DNA of 64,000 nucleotides from Geoalkalibacter sp. (GCF_030605225.1 NZ_JAUWAV010000003.1:78881-142880), one strand, 5' to 3'; counted from the first letter of the stretch, positions 36,758 to 47,341 are shown. Numbers and translations: made by a program. The notes: a model not told the origin generated them from the letters alone.

Positions 36758-37723
36758 TCAGCCCAGGCGCCGCGCGCCGGCGCGCAGGTAAATCACGGCC
36801 GGCGCGCCGAGGGCGGGATCCTGGTAAGTGATGCTCAGTCGCTCCCGGGGGCCGTTCAGGCGCAGGGGATTGTCGAAGGCGATCAGCCCGGGTCGGTATT
36901 CGTCGGCCACGCCGTCCTCGTCCCAGTCGCCCAGGGGGATGGGATCGCCGGCGGGGGCAAAGGCCCCAAGAAAGGTCGCAAGATCGGCAAACACCACCTG
37001 GGCGTGGCGGTCGGGGTGGTTCGGCGCACCGACCGCCGTCAGGAAGGAGGGCAGGTCGGGATAGGCGGTGGGCGCGGCGGGGTTGTCCAGATCCAGGCGC
37101 CCCAGGGTCACCTGTGCCCCGCTGAAGCCGGCGGGCAGATAGGCGAGGGCGGCCAGTCCGGTGAGGGTCAGGGGCGCGCGGCTGCTGCCGGAAACGACCA
37201 GCGCCGATGCGCCGAGGTTGTCCCAGCGCACGATTTCATCGCGCACCGTGGTGGTTTCGCGGGCCGGGGAATGGCGCTCCTCGGGATCGGCATGAATGGG
37301 AATGCGCGCGATGAGGCTTTCGGCGCCGTCGAGGTCGCGATAGCGATGTTCGTAGAGCACCTGAAAATCCGTGGTCTTACGCCAGGCGCCAAGGGAGAAG
37401 ATCTCCTCGGCCAGACCCGTGTCCTTCTGCTTGAAAATCAGAAAGCCGGCATTCCACAGATCGGTGCGCGCCTCCAGCAGACGCTGCTGCAACTCGGCCG
37501 TCAGGGTATCGACCTCGCTTGGCGTGGCTCCCCACAACTGAAAGCGCACCACTGCCTCCAGCCGACCGCCCTTGAGGGCGATGACGGCAAAACCCGCGGC
37601 GCGCTCGTTGCCGCGCCGGTTGCCCAGCCCCAGGGTCTTTTCGGCAAGGCTGACCGTGTTCACCGTCGGCGCGGGCAACCCGGCCGCGGCCGGGGGCAGA
37701 TAGCTTTGCAGAGTGCTCAGCAT
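36758..37723 (-). CDS. First CIS gene, tail-terminator/cap-like candidate
   Basis: A 321-aa protein. The N-terminal ~180 residues read like a tail terminator or completion protein: VVRFQLWGATPSEVDTLTAE, LQQRLLEARTDLWNAGFLIF, SLGAWRKTTDFQVLYEHRYR. The C-terminal half holds beta-rich segments (LTGLAALAYLPAGFSGAQVT) and a Gly/Asp loop (LGDWDEDGVADEYRPG), which might bind Ca. The first position in the operon fits a cap (Cis16-type) gene, but I did not recognise the named DUF4255 family, so the call is inference from pattern and place. Confidence 0.5.
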   Translation of the reverse strand: MLSTLQSYLPPAAAGLPAPTVNTVSLAEKTLGLGNRRGNERAAGFAVIALKGGRLEAVVRFQLWGATPSEVDTLTAELQQRLLEARTDLWNAGFLIFKQKDTGLAEEIFSLGAWRKTTDFQVLYEHRYRDLDGAESLIARIPIHADPEERHSPARETTTVRDEIVRWDNLGASALVVSGSSRAPLTLTGLAALAYLPAGFSGAQVTLGRLDLDNPAAPTAYPDLPSFLTAVGAPNHPDRHAQVVFADLATFLGAFAPAGDPIPLGDWDEDGVADEYRPGLIAFDNPLRLNGPRERLSITYQDPALGAPAVIYLRAGARRLG

Positions 37724-38056
37724 CGTTGTGGTGCCGTTTCCGGTTGGGGGAGTTTTGCAAGCCCTGCTGGTGGAGTTATTTCATTGAAAAAATTTACTTA
37801 GAATGCGGGCTCGTGGTGAAAATCTGCCACGCTCCAGGGAAAATTCAATCGACAGGGCAATTATTTTTGTTACATGAGGTGGGGTTTAGCACTGGATGGA
37901 AAATCAGGAGGGAAGGCTATGGCTACCTGGGGTGGATGCTGTTGTTAATGTGTTGAAATTTTTAGGAATATGCGGAGGTGGTCGGTTGCGCCACGCCGAA
38001 AATAGCCGACAAGGTTGGTTGTTGGTTAATGAATTGGGCCATATGGAGCGCGGATT
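37724..38056. promoter_or_regulatory. AT-richer upstream region of the CIS locus
   Basis: A 333-bp gap with clearly lower GC than either side (for example AATTATTTTTGTTACATG near 37858). It must contain the promoter that drives the CIS genes to the left. A weak TTTTCA-16 bp-TAAGTA pair can be read on the minus strand near 37797-37824; no sigma-54 GG-N10-GC match was found. No gene is supported. Confidence 0.45.
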
Positions 38057-38506
38057 TCAAAAGATCGAAGCGATGCGTTCGTAGGATTTGGTCAGCCGCG
38101 CCGATGTGGCCATGAACAGGTGGCGCAGCAGATTGAGGCCGAGGCGGGGGTGTTGCGTCACCAGTTCCTCGAATTTGTGGTTGTGCAGAACCAGAACGCG
38201 CGAGGGTTCGAGGGAAAGGGCGCTGACCGCGCGCGGATTGCAGGTCAGCAGGCAGAATTCACCGACCACCGACCCGGGATCGTAGGTGCCGACCACCACG
38301 TGCTTGTCGCCGAATTCGGTTTTTTTCTTGATGCCCAGGCGGCCGCTGAGGATGAACGCCGCGTAGTTTTCCCGATCTCCTTCCGCCCAGAGCAAGCCAC
38401 CTTGGGGCACGTCGCGCTCCTCGCAGAAACGGAGAAAATCCTGGACCTCCATTTCGCTGAGTTTGGCGAAAAAACGGAATCGTTCCTGTACGGCGGTGGT
38501 TGTCAT
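38057..38506 (-). CDS. Cyclic nucleotide-binding domain protein (first of two)
   Basis: A 149-aa single-domain protein. The ATG at 38506 is preceded by GGAGGGATC. The cNMP fold is seen in SEMEVQDFLRFCEERDVPQG, YAAFILSGRLGIKKKTEFGD, VVVGTYDPGSVVGEFCLLTC and the C-terminal helix ARLTKSYERIASIF. The phosphate-binding cassette (GEFCLLTCNPRAVSA) keeps the Gly-Glu and Arg positions, so ligand binding is possible. There is no DNA-binding HTH. It is a paralogue of the protein at 42317-42784. Located between the CIS locus and mla, it is likely a regulatory or scaffolding sensor. Confidence 0.75.
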   Translation of the reverse strand: MTTTAVQERFRFFAKLSEMEVQDFLRFCEERDVPQGGLLWAEGDRENYAAFILSGRLGIKKKTEFGDKHVVVGTYDPGSVVGEFCLLTCNPRAVSALSLEPSRVLVLHNHKFEELVTQHPRLGLNLLRHLFMATSARLTKSYERIASIF

Positions 38507-38765
38507 GATCCCTCCAGCATGCTGATTTGATTGCAGTTGTGTCACGAAGCGGTTTTGGTCCGCGGCTTATTGTGTTGCAATCATTGCGCCAATCGGCCCC
38601 TGGTGCCTACGCCGCGGGGGGCCGCGTCGCGCGGTTCAAGGATAGGAAGGTTGAATGCTGGGAATTTTGCAAAAAAATGATAAAGTACCCCAATGTTCAT
38701 CTGTTGGACTGCCGTGGGGGCGATGGTCGGCGCTTTCATTTATTTTGTGATCCGGATGTGTTCGT

Positions 38766-39554
38766 ATGCTGAATTTTTTCGAGAAGCTCGGCGATCAGTG
38801 CCTGCATGTCCTTGAGCAACTGGGCCGCATGGGGATTTTTCTTTGTGCCTGCCTGTGGTGCGTCATCACACCTCCCTACAAACTTTCTCCCATTCTCCGT
38901 CAGATTCATTTCATCGGCTCCCGCTCGATTTTCGTCATTTTTTTCACCGGGGCCTTTACCGGCATGGTACTGGCGCTGCAGGGCTACTACACCTTGCGCA
39001 AGTTCGGCTCCGAGGGGCTGCTCGGCTCGGCCGTGGCCCTGAGTCTGATCCGCGAGCTGGGGCCGGTGGTGGCGGCGTTGATGGTGATCGGCCGCGCCGG
39101 TTCGGCGATCTGCGCAGAGGTCGGCATCATGCGCAATTCCGAGCAAATCGACGCCCTGGAGTGTATGGCGGTTGATCCGTACAGGTATCTGATGGCGCCC
39201 AAGTTCGTGGCCGCCGTGCTGTCCCTGCCTTTGTTGACGGCGGTTTTCGATGTGGTTGGTATTTTCGGCGGTTGGCTGATCGGGGTGGTGCTGCTGGGGA
39301 TCAACGAAGGCACCTACTTTCAGGCCATGTACGCCAGCGTCGAGTGGCAGGATGTCAAGATGGGCCTGATCAAATCCCTGGTGTTCGGCTTGCTGCTGAT
39401 TTGGATCGCAGCGTCCAAGGGCTATTTTCTGCACTTTGAGCGCGGCGGCGGCTTTGGGGCCGAAGGCGTGAGCCGCACCACCACCGACGCCGTGGTGCTG
39501 TCCTCGGTGGCGGTGCTGCTGTGGGATTATCTGATCAGCGCGATCATGCTGTAA
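38766..39554 (+). CDS. mlaE: MlaE-family ABC transporter permease
   Basis: A 262-aa inner-membrane permease of the Mla phospholipid-transport ABC system. It has five to six hydrophobic helices and the family block ELGPVVAALMVIGRAGSAIC. With MlaF and MlaD it moves phospholipid between outer and inner membrane. It opens the operon mlaE-mlaF-mlaD-mlaA-mlaC plus a cNMP protein. No MlaB (STAS) gene is present, as in many non-enterobacterial Mla operons. A CCGCTGAGG-type repeat lies in the 121-bp gap before mlaF. Confidence 0.85.
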   Translation: MLNFFEKLGDQCLHVLEQLGRMGIFLCACLWCVITPPYKLSPILRQIHFIGSRSIFVIFFTGAFTGMVLALQGYYTLRKFGSEGLLGSAVALSLIRELGPVVAALMVIGRAGSAICAEVGIMRNSEQIDALECMAVDPYRYLMAPKFVAAVLSLPLLTAVFDVVGIFGGWLIGVVLLGINEGTYFQAMYASVEWQDVKMGLIKSLVFGLLLIWIAASKGYFLHFERGGGFGAEGVSRTTTDAVVLSSVAVLLWDYLISAIML

Positions 39555-39568
39555 CCATTCATTTTATC

Positions 39569-39660
39569 ACCGCTGAGGGCGCTGAGCGCGCGGAGAAAGA
39601 GAATCGATATTTATTGATGTTTAACTCTGGTGGTCTCTGCGTCCATCGCGTCCTCTGCGG
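39569..39660. repeat. CCGCTGAGG-type degenerate inverted repeat between mlaE and mlaF
   Basis: A left part (ACCGCTGAGGGCGCTGAGCG, from 39569) and a right part ending TCCTCTGCGG (39651-39660) are imperfect inverse copies around an AT-rich core. It leaves room for only a GTG start for mlaF. Confidence 0.6.
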
Positions 39661-39675
39661 CAAGAAGGCTTTTTC

Positions 39676-40467
39676 GTGAGTAATGACATCGTCATCGAAC
39701 TGAAAGACGTGCACAAGACCTTCGGGACCCAACAGGTGCTGCGCGGCGTCAACCTGCAAGTGCGCGAGGGCACCACCATGGTGATCGTCGGCGCCAGCGG
39801 CCAGGGCAAGAGCGTGATTCTCAAGCACATGCTCGGCCTGATTAAGCCCGAGCGCGGCGAGGTGCTGGTGTTCGGCCGCGACCTGACCCGCATTCGGGCG
39901 CGTGAGATCAAGGAAATCCGCACCCAGTTCGGGGTGCTGTTCCAGAATGCCGCCCTGTTTGATTCCATGACGGTGTTCGACAACGTGGCCCTGCCGCTGC
40001 GCGAGCGCACCAAGGTGCCCGAAGACCAAATTCGCCGGAGTGTCATGGACAAACTGGCCCTGATGGATCTGCAAGGGGCGGAAGATAAGTACCCGGCGCA
40101 GATCTCAGGCGGCATGCGCAAACGCGTGGGGTTGGCGCGGGCGCTGATGCTCAACCCGCGGGTGGTGTTTTTCGACGAGCCGACCACCGGCCTCGACGTG
40201 CACAAGAGCAACGAAATCTATCGCCTGTTTCACCGCACCCAGCGGCAGCTCAAATACACGGCGGTCATCGTCAGCCATGACGTGCCCAAGATTTTCAAGC
40301 TCGCCGACGCCGTGGCGCTGCTCGCCGAGGGGGTGATCCAGGGCTGCATGTCGCCCGAGGAATTCCAGTTGGCGGACAACCCCATCATCCGCGAATTCGT
40401 CGAGACCACCATGGGGCCGATCTATTCGAGTGAAAAGGAGGAGTCCATCCTTTATGAAACGCTTTAA
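39676..40467 (+). CDS. mlaF: MlaF-family ABC transporter ATP-binding protein
   Basis: A 263-aa ATPase. Walker A GASGQGKSVILKH (about 37-49), ABC signature ISGGMRKRVGLARAL (about 140-154), Walker B RVVFFDEPTTGLD (about 158-170) and the H-loop VSHDVPK are all present. It starts at GTG (39676) because the repeat element ends just upstream. It powers lipid transfer with MlaE and MlaD. Confidence 0.9.
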   Translation: MSNDIVIELKDVHKTFGTQQVLRGVNLQVREGTTMVIVGASGQGKSVILKHMLGLIKPERGEVLVFGRDLTRIRAREIKEIRTQFGVLFQNAALFDSMTVFDNVALPLRERTKVPEDQIRRSVMDKLALMDLQGAEDKYPAQISGGMRKRVGLARALMLNPRVVFFDEPTTGLDVHKSNEIYRLFHRTQRQLKYTAVIVSHDVPKIFKLADAVALLAEGVIQGCMSPEEFQLADNPIIREFVETTMGPIYSSEKEESILYETL

Positions 40468-40900
40468 TGTAGAAATGTCCGTCGGTGTGTTTCTCGTGCT
40501 GGGCTTTCTCTGCTTTGCCTGGCTGGCGATCAAGCTGGGCGATGTGCGCCTGTTCGGCGACGACAGTTACCGGGTGACGGCGCGCTTTGGGTCGATTTCC
40601 GGCCTCAAGCCCGGGGCGCAGGTGGAGATCGCCGGGGTGCAGGTCGGCCGCGTGACGCGCATCAGCCTCGACCCCGAGCGATACGAAGCCCTGGTCGAAC
40701 TGGCGATCAACCGCGATGTGCGTCTGACCGAGGACAGCATCGCCTCGATTCGCACCGCCGGGATCATCGGCGATCGCTACATCAATATTTCCCCCGGGGG
40801 CGCCCCGGATTACATCGAACCCGGAGGGCGCATTTTTGAAACCGAATCCGCCATCAATCTGGAAGAACTGCTCAGCAAGTATATATTTGAAAGTAAATAG
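40454..40900 (+). CDS. mlaD: MlaD-family MCE-domain protein
   Basis: A 148-aa protein: a short N-terminal transmembrane helix (VEMSVGVFLVLGFLCFAWLA, about 6-25) followed by one MCE domain (YRVTARFGSISGLKPGAQVE, VQVGRVTRISLDPERYEALV, SIRTAGIIGDRYINISPGG). The ATG at 40454 lies behind AAAAGGAGGAGTCCATCC and inside the last 14 bp of mlaF, so translation is coupled. MlaD hexamers form the periplasmic lipid ring on the MlaFEDB complex. Confidence 0.9.
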   Translation: MKRFNVEMSVGVFLVLGFLCFAWLAIKLGDVRLFGDDSYRVTARFGSISGLKPGAQVEIAGVQVGRVTRISLDPERYEALVELAINRDVRLTEDSIASIRTAGIIGDRYINISPGGAPDYIEPGGRIFETESAINLEELLSKYIFESK

Positions 40901-40918
40901 CCGATGAGGATCGCCGTC

Positions 40919-41680
40919 ATGCGCACACTGATCTCCCTTGCTCTGTTCGTGGCCCTGTTGTTCGCAGCTTTGCCGCTTGCCGCCCAGGAACTGGTCGATC
41001 CCACCGCGACGCGGGCCGTGGCCGCCCCTGATGATGATTTTTCTCCCTTTGAGGATGACTTCGATAATGGGTTCGTGGCCGTCTACGACCCCATCGAGCC
41101 CTTCAACCGCGCCATGTTCTGGTTCAACGACAAGCTCTATGTCTACCTGCTCAAGCCCGTGGCGCGCGCCTACCGGGTGGTGCCCGAGCCGGCGCGGGTT
41201 TCGGTGGGCAATTTTTTCTCCAACCTGGCCACGCCGGTGCGCTTCGCGAACAGCCTGCTGCAATTTCGCTTTCCCGATGCCGGCCGAGAACTCGGACGGT
41301 TCGTGGTCAATACCACCTGGGGGGTCGGCGGTCTTTTCGATCCGGCGCACAAGCATCTGGGCTGGAACAAAAAGGATGAGGATCTCGGCCAGACCCTGGG
41401 CTATTTCGGCATTCCCGCCGGTCCCTATCTGGTGCTGCCGGTGTTTGGCCCCTCCAACCCGCGCGATGCCCTGGGGCGCATCGGCGATGGTTTTCTCGAT
41501 CCCTGGCCCTATGTTCTTGACGAAACCTGGGAAGTCATCGCCGTCAAGACCTATGATCGCATCAACTGGTTGTCCCTCGATCGCGACACTTATGAGGGGA
41601 TCAAACGCGAACAGCTCGATCCCTATCTGTTCATTCGCGATGCCTATGCCCAGCGCCGCGAAGCGATGATCATGGAATGA
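40919..41680 (+). CDS. mlaA: MlaA/VacJ family outer-membrane lipid-transport protein (no lipobox)
   Basis: A 253-aa protein. Of two in-frame ATGs, I chose 40919 because GAGGATCGCCGTC precedes it; the upstream ATG at 40904 adds five residues. A signal peptide (LFVALLFAALPLAAQE) is clear, but no Cys follows the cleavage region, so it is not a lipoprotein, unlike E. coli MlaA. Family blocks seen: YDPIEPFNRAMFWFNDKLYV, VRFANSLLQFRFPDAGRELG, GQTLGYFGIPAGPYLVLPVF. It removes misplaced phospholipid from the outer leaflet and passes it to MlaC. Confidence 0.85.
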   Translation: MRTLISLALFVALLFAALPLAAQELVDPTATRAVAAPDDDFSPFEDDFDNGFVAVYDPIEPFNRAMFWFNDKLYVYLLKPVARAYRVVPEPARVSVGNFFSNLATPVRFANSLLQFRFPDAGRELGRFVVNTTWGVGGLFDPAHKHLGWNKKDEDLGQTLGYFGIPAGPYLVLPVFGPSNPRDALGRIGDGFLDPWPYVLDETWEVIAVKTYDRINWLSLDRDTYEGIKREQLDPYLFIRDAYAQRREAMIME

Positions 41681-41702
41681 AGTATGGGCAAGGAGGTCCG
41701 TC

Positions 41703-42311
41703 ATGAAGCATGCAAATTTTCTCCATCTCCTGCTGGTGGCTCTGTTGTTGGTGGTCGCCGTGCCGGTTCGCGCCCAGGGCGGGCCCCAGGCGCAACTCAA
41801 GGAGACCGTCGATGCGGTCCTCGCCGTTTTACGCGACGGTGCTCTTGACAGCGCCGCCAAGCGCGAGCGAATCAGTCCACTGGTGCGGGCACGCTTTGAT
41901 TTTCCGACCATGGCTCAGTGGGTGCTGGGTCCCCAGTGGCGTCAGGCCAGCGCTGCGGAGCAGGAGCGCTTCGTGGGGTTGTTCAGCGACCTGCTCGAAG
42001 CCACCTACATCGGGCGCATCGATGAATACAGCGGCGAGCAGGTGGTGTTCATCGGCGAGCAGATCGAGGACCGCCGCGCCCAAGTGGACACCAAGGTCAT
42101 GACCCGCAGCGCCGAGATTCCCATCAACTACCGTCTGGTCAGCCGCGGCGAGCAGTGGCTGGTGTTCGACGTGATCATCGAGAACGTCAGTCTGGTGCGC
42201 AACTACCGCAGCTCCTTCAGCGAAATCGTGCGGCGCGAGGGCATGCAGAGCCTGTTCGCCCAGATGGAGAAGCGCATCAGCGAGCTCAAGGCCGGCGGCG
42301 GCGCCGGGTAA
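41703..42311 (+). CDS. mlaC: MlaC-family periplasmic lipid-binding protein
   Basis: A 202-aa protein with a signal peptide (MKHANFLHLLLVALLLVVAV), then the MlaC/Ttg2D helical domain: QLKETVDAVLAVLRDGALDS, ISPLVRARFDFPTMAQWVLG, and a beta segment VFIGEQIEDRRAQVDTKVM. It shuttles phospholipid between MlaA and MlaD. A good AAGGAGGTCCGTC site supports the ATG. The cNMP-domain gene starts 5 bp after its stop. Confidence 0.9.
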   Translation: MKHANFLHLLLVALLLVVAVPVRAQGGPQAQLKETVDAVLAVLRDGALDSAAKRERISPLVRARFDFPTMAQWVLGPQWRQASAAEQERFVGLFSDLLEATYIGRIDEYSGEQVVFIGEQIEDRRAQVDTKVMTRSAEIPINYRLVSRGEQWLVFDVIIENVSLVRNYRSSFSEIVRREGMQSLFAQMEKRISELKAGGGAG

Positions 42312-42316
42312 GCGCC

Positions 42317-42784
42317 ATGGACATCGGGTTTGAACAGATTTGCCGCGACCTCAAGGACGATCTGCGTTTCTTCCGTTTTCTCGAGGAACGCGACCTTGAG
42401 GTGCTGCGCAACTATGTCAAGTGCTGGCAGGTCGCTGCCGGTGAAACCCTGTGGCATGAGGGTGATGACGACAGCTCCGTGGTGTTTGTCGTGCGCGGGC
42501 GCCTGGAGGAAAAGAAACTGACCGAATTCGAGGAAAACCGGGTGATCGTCGGGGTCTATGGGCCGGGAGCGATCATGGGTGAATTCGGTTTGCTCGATGG
42601 TCAGCCGCGGGCCTTCACCGCCGCCGCTCTGGATGATGCTGGGCTTCTGGTCCTCGAGCGCGAGGCCTTCGAGCGCCTTACCACCGAGCATCCCGAAGTG
42701 GGCGTGCGCCTGCTCAAGGGCATGCTCTTCGCCGCCACGCAACGCCTGAAAAAGTCTTTCGATCGTCTCGCCTCCATCTTCTGA
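42317..42784 (+). CDS. Cyclic nucleotide-binding domain protein (second of two)
   Basis: A 155-aa single-domain protein, paralogue of the one at 38057-38506: both have the cNMP fold (DDSSVVFVVRGRLEEKKLTE, VIVGVYGPGAIMGEFGLLDG, PRAFTAAALDDAGLLVLE) and end in a similar helix (RLKKSFDRLASIF against SYERIASIF). The Arg of the phosphate cassette is retained, and no HTH is attached. As the last gene of the mla operon it may report on lipid transport or membrane status. I chose the ATG at 42317; the ribosome site is weak, suggesting coupling to mlaC. Confidence 0.75.
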   Translation: MDIGFEQICRDLKDDLRFFRFLEERDLEVLRNYVKCWQVAAGETLWHEGDDDSSVVFVVRGRLEEKKLTEFEENRVIVGVYGPGAIMGEFGLLDGQPRAFTAAALDDAGLLVLEREAFERLTTEHPEVGVRLLKGMLFAATQRLKKSFDRLASIF

Positions 42785-42821
42785 AGATTCCCCACCCTTA
42801 GCTAGAGTTCTTTCCCCGCTG

Positions 42822-42830
42822 TGTTAAGAT
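42822..42830 (+). promoter_or_regulatory. Extended -10 promoter candidate for ppk1
   Basis: TGTTAAGAT (TG-n-TAAGAT) ends 154 bp before the chosen ppk1 start. No good -35 is seen. Assigned by eye, weak. Confidence 0.35.
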
Positions 42831-42984
42831 AGGGCAATGATGGCCATTTTCCCCTGGGAAGGTGCGCTTTTCCGTCTGATTTCTTTTTTCCCTAACCAGA
42901 ACCTAACAATTTCAAGGGATAGTGCCGGGAAAGGACGTGTCTGGTATGACGTTGGTGGATGGTGTGCAGGGAAGAGGGCTGAAC

Positions 42985-45285
<2,301 letters not shown>

Positions 45286-45296
45286 AGCGAGGCTGG

Positions 45297-45776
45297 ATGG
45301 GCGTTGAAATCGAGCGTAAGTTTCTGCTGCGCAACCATGACTGGCAAAACGCCGTGATCGGCAAGACGCGCCTGCGCCAGGGCTTTCTGTCGACGGATCC
45401 CGAGCGGACCCTGCGCGTGCGGCTCGCCGACGGTCAGGGCACGCTGACGATCAAGGGGCTGACCCGCGGCGCTCGTCGGGTGGAATTCGAATACCCGATA
45501 CCCGCCGAGGACGCCGCGCGGCTGCTGGATGAATTGTGTCTCAAGCCCCTGATCGAAAAAATCCGCCATGCGGTGCCTTATGCCGGGATGCTCTGGGAGA
45601 TAGATGTTTTCTCGGGCGACAATGCCGGATTGGTCGTGGCCGAGATAGAACTGGGCGACGAGGGGCAGGTTTTCGAGTTGCCGCCCTGGGTCGGCGAGGA
45701 GGTGACGGGCGATCCGCGCTATTACAACGCCAACCTGATCCGCCGGCCATTTTCTGCTTGGTCCACGGCGCTCTGA
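45297..45776 (+). CDS. CYTH-domain triphosphate tunnel metalloenzyme
   Basis: A 159-aa CYTH protein. The signature ExExK is at residues 4-8 (MGVEIERKFLL), followed by strand blocks TLRVRLADGQGTLTIKGLTR and VEFEYPIPAEDAARLLDEL. The family hydrolyses tripolyphosphate or related polyphosphates in a tunnel-shaped barrel; next to ppk and a CHAD protein, polyphosphate is the expected ligand. Starts 11 bp after the ppk stop. Confidence 0.8.
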   Translation: MGVEIERKFLLRNHDWQNAVIGKTRLRQGFLSTDPERTLRVRLADGQGTLTIKGLTRGARRVEFEYPIPAEDAARLLDELCLKPLIEKIRHAVPYAGMLWEIDVFSGDNAGLVVAEIELGDEGQVFELPPWVGEEVTGDPRYYNANLIRRPFSAWSTAL

Positions 45777-45790
45777 GGAAGCGCGGAATC

Positions 45791-47341
45791 ATGGCCGATT
45801 GCCGATACGGGCTCAATGGTGACGAAAACCTTGTACTTGAAGCCCTGGCTTTGCGCTTTAAAATCGTCGCGGAATCGCACGGCGAATTTGCGATGGTTTA
45901 TTTCGACACCTTTGATTGGCGTTTGCATCAGGCCGAGCGGCGATTGGTGGAGGTGCGCCAGAACGGCAAGTCGTCGAGCGAACTGTGCCAGGTCGACGGC
46001 ACCTTGCTTGCCTCCGGAGGGGGCGTTCCGCGCTTTGCCTGGGATTTTCCACCCGGACCCATGCGGCAAATCCTCGAACCCCTTGTCGAGATGCGTGCCC
46101 TGCTGCCCGTGGCGCGCCTGCACGGGCGACGCGCTCTTCATGCCGTGCTGGATGGGCGCGAGAAAACCATCGCACGGATTGAGTTTTTTGCTCCCGAGGT
46201 CGAAGGTGCCGACGGATCGCGGCTGGCCCTGCGGCAGCGTCTCATCGTCCATTGCCTCAAGGGGTTTGCGCGGGCGGCTCGCCGGTTGTGCAGATTTCTG
46301 GAAGGGCGATGCGGTTTGACGCCCCTGCGTGAGGAACTTTTTGCGGAGAGCTTGACGGCGCTGGGGCGCCGTCCTGGTGAGTATTCCTCCAAAATCGATC
46401 TCAGTCTGACGGCATCCATGCCTGCGGCGGTTGCCGTGCGGCAGATTCTGAGACATCTTTTTCAAACCCTGCGGCTCAATCAGCCGGGTGTCGAAGACGC
46501 CCTGGACTCCGAGTTCCTGCATGATTTTCGCGTGGCGGTGCGCCGCACCCGCGTGGCTCTGGCGCAGTTCAGGACCGTTCTGCCGGCTCGCGAGGTGGAG
46601 CATTTTCGCCACGAATTCGCCTGGCTGGGCACCCTCACCAGCCCGGCTCGCGATCTGGATGTCTATCTTCTTGGCTTTCCCAAGTTTCAGGCCGGCCTGC
46701 CGCCTGCCGAGCGCGATGATCTGGTGCCTTTCCGTCGTTTTCTTGAAAGGCACTGGGAGAGGGAATACCAGCAGTTGACGAAACAACTACGGTCGCCGAG
46801 GTATGTTCGGCTGCTCTCCAATTGGGATGATTTTCTGCAACGCCCCGAGGACCCGGAGGCCACTCCCGACGGCATGAGGCCGATCGCCGAAGTGGTTGCC
46901 CGGCGTTGCTGGAAGATTTACCGCCGTGTTCTTCGCGAGGGCCAAGCCATCGGCCCGCAATCGCCGCCGTCGGACTTGCACGAATTGCGCAAGACTTGCA
47001 AAAAATTTCGCTATCTCATGGAATTTTTCCAGAGCCTCTATCCAGCGGATCGCATCGGCCGCTTGATCAAGGCCCTCAAGGGGCTGCAAGATCATCTGGG
47101 AGCCTTTCAGGACCTGCACGTTCAGGTTGAAACGCTGCGCCGCTTCAGCCAGGAAATGGCCGAGGAGGGAGAGGCGCCCGCCGCGACACTTCTGGCACTG
47201 GGGCGCCTGGTGGAAGGATTTGATCGCCGTCAGGGCGAGGTGCGTGAGGAATTTTCCGAACGGTTCTCGTCCTTTGCCGTAGAGGAAAACCAACAAGTTT
47301 GTCGGGCTTTATTCAAGCCTCAAGCCCGGGAGCCGGCATGA
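45791..47341 (+). CDS. CYTH-like/CHAD domain protein
   Basis: A 516-aa protein. The N-terminal ~200 residues are a degenerate CYTH fold without the ExExK motif (LEALALRFKIVAESHGEFAM, YFDTFDWRLHQAERRLVEVR). The C-terminal half (about 240-516) is a CHAD domain with its conserved histidine/arginine helices (EFLHDFRVAVRRTRVALAQF, DLHELRKTCKKFRYLMEFFQ). CHAD domains bind polyphosphate and localise to granules. It overlaps the downstream ParA gene by 4 bp. A tight operon with ppk. Confidence 0.85.
   Translation: MADCRYGLNGDENLVLEALALRFKIVAESHGEFAMVYFDTFDWRLHQAERRLVEVRQNGKSSSELCQVDGTLLASGGGVPRFAWDFPPGPMRQILEPLVEMRALLPVARLHGRRALHAVLDGREKTIARIEFFAPEVEGADGSRLALRQRLIVHCLKGFARAARRLCRFLEGRCGLTPLREELFAESLTALGRRPGEYSSKIDLSLTASMPAAVAVRQILRHLFQTLRLNQPGVEDALDSEFLHDFRVAVRRTRVALAQFRTVLPAREVEHFRHEFAWLGTLTSPARDLDVYLLGFPKFQAGLPPAERDDLVPFRRFLERHWEREYQQLTKQLRSPRYVRLLSNWDDFLQRPEDPEATPDGMRPIAEVVARRCWKIYRRVLREGQAIGPQSPPSDLHELRKTCKKFRYLMEFFQSLYPADRIGRLIKALKGLQDHLGAFQDLHVQVETLRRFSQEMAEEGEAPAATLLALGRLVEGFDRRQGEVREEFSERFSSFAVEENQQVCRALFKPQAREPA

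Larger units (their letters stand above)
14019..37723 (-). other. Contractile injection system locus (phage-tail-like, no capsid)
   Basis: Seventeen consecutive minus-strand genes, most separated by under 60 bp or overlapping. Recognisable parts in order: sheath, tube, chaperone-like protein, hub adaptor, gpD hub, gpV spike, PAAR tip, gp25, baseplate J and large distal proteins. This matches the core order of eCIS/tailocin-type systems. Capsid, portal, terminase, integrase, holin/endolysin, ClpV and TssJLM are absent. A canonical tape measure and the eCIS AAA+ ATPase are also not seen. The block probably starts at a promoter in 37724-38056. Confidence 0.85.

Noticed and set aside
14019..37723. 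Whole tail-gene block as a prophage
   Set aside because: No integrase, terminase, portal, capsid, lysis or replication gene is seen in or around it, and no attachment-site repeat flanks it.
14019..37723. Whole block as a type VI secretion system
   Set aside because: No TssB/TssC pair, ClpV, or TssJ-TssL-TssM membrane complex is present, and the sheath is a single myophage/eCIS-type protein.
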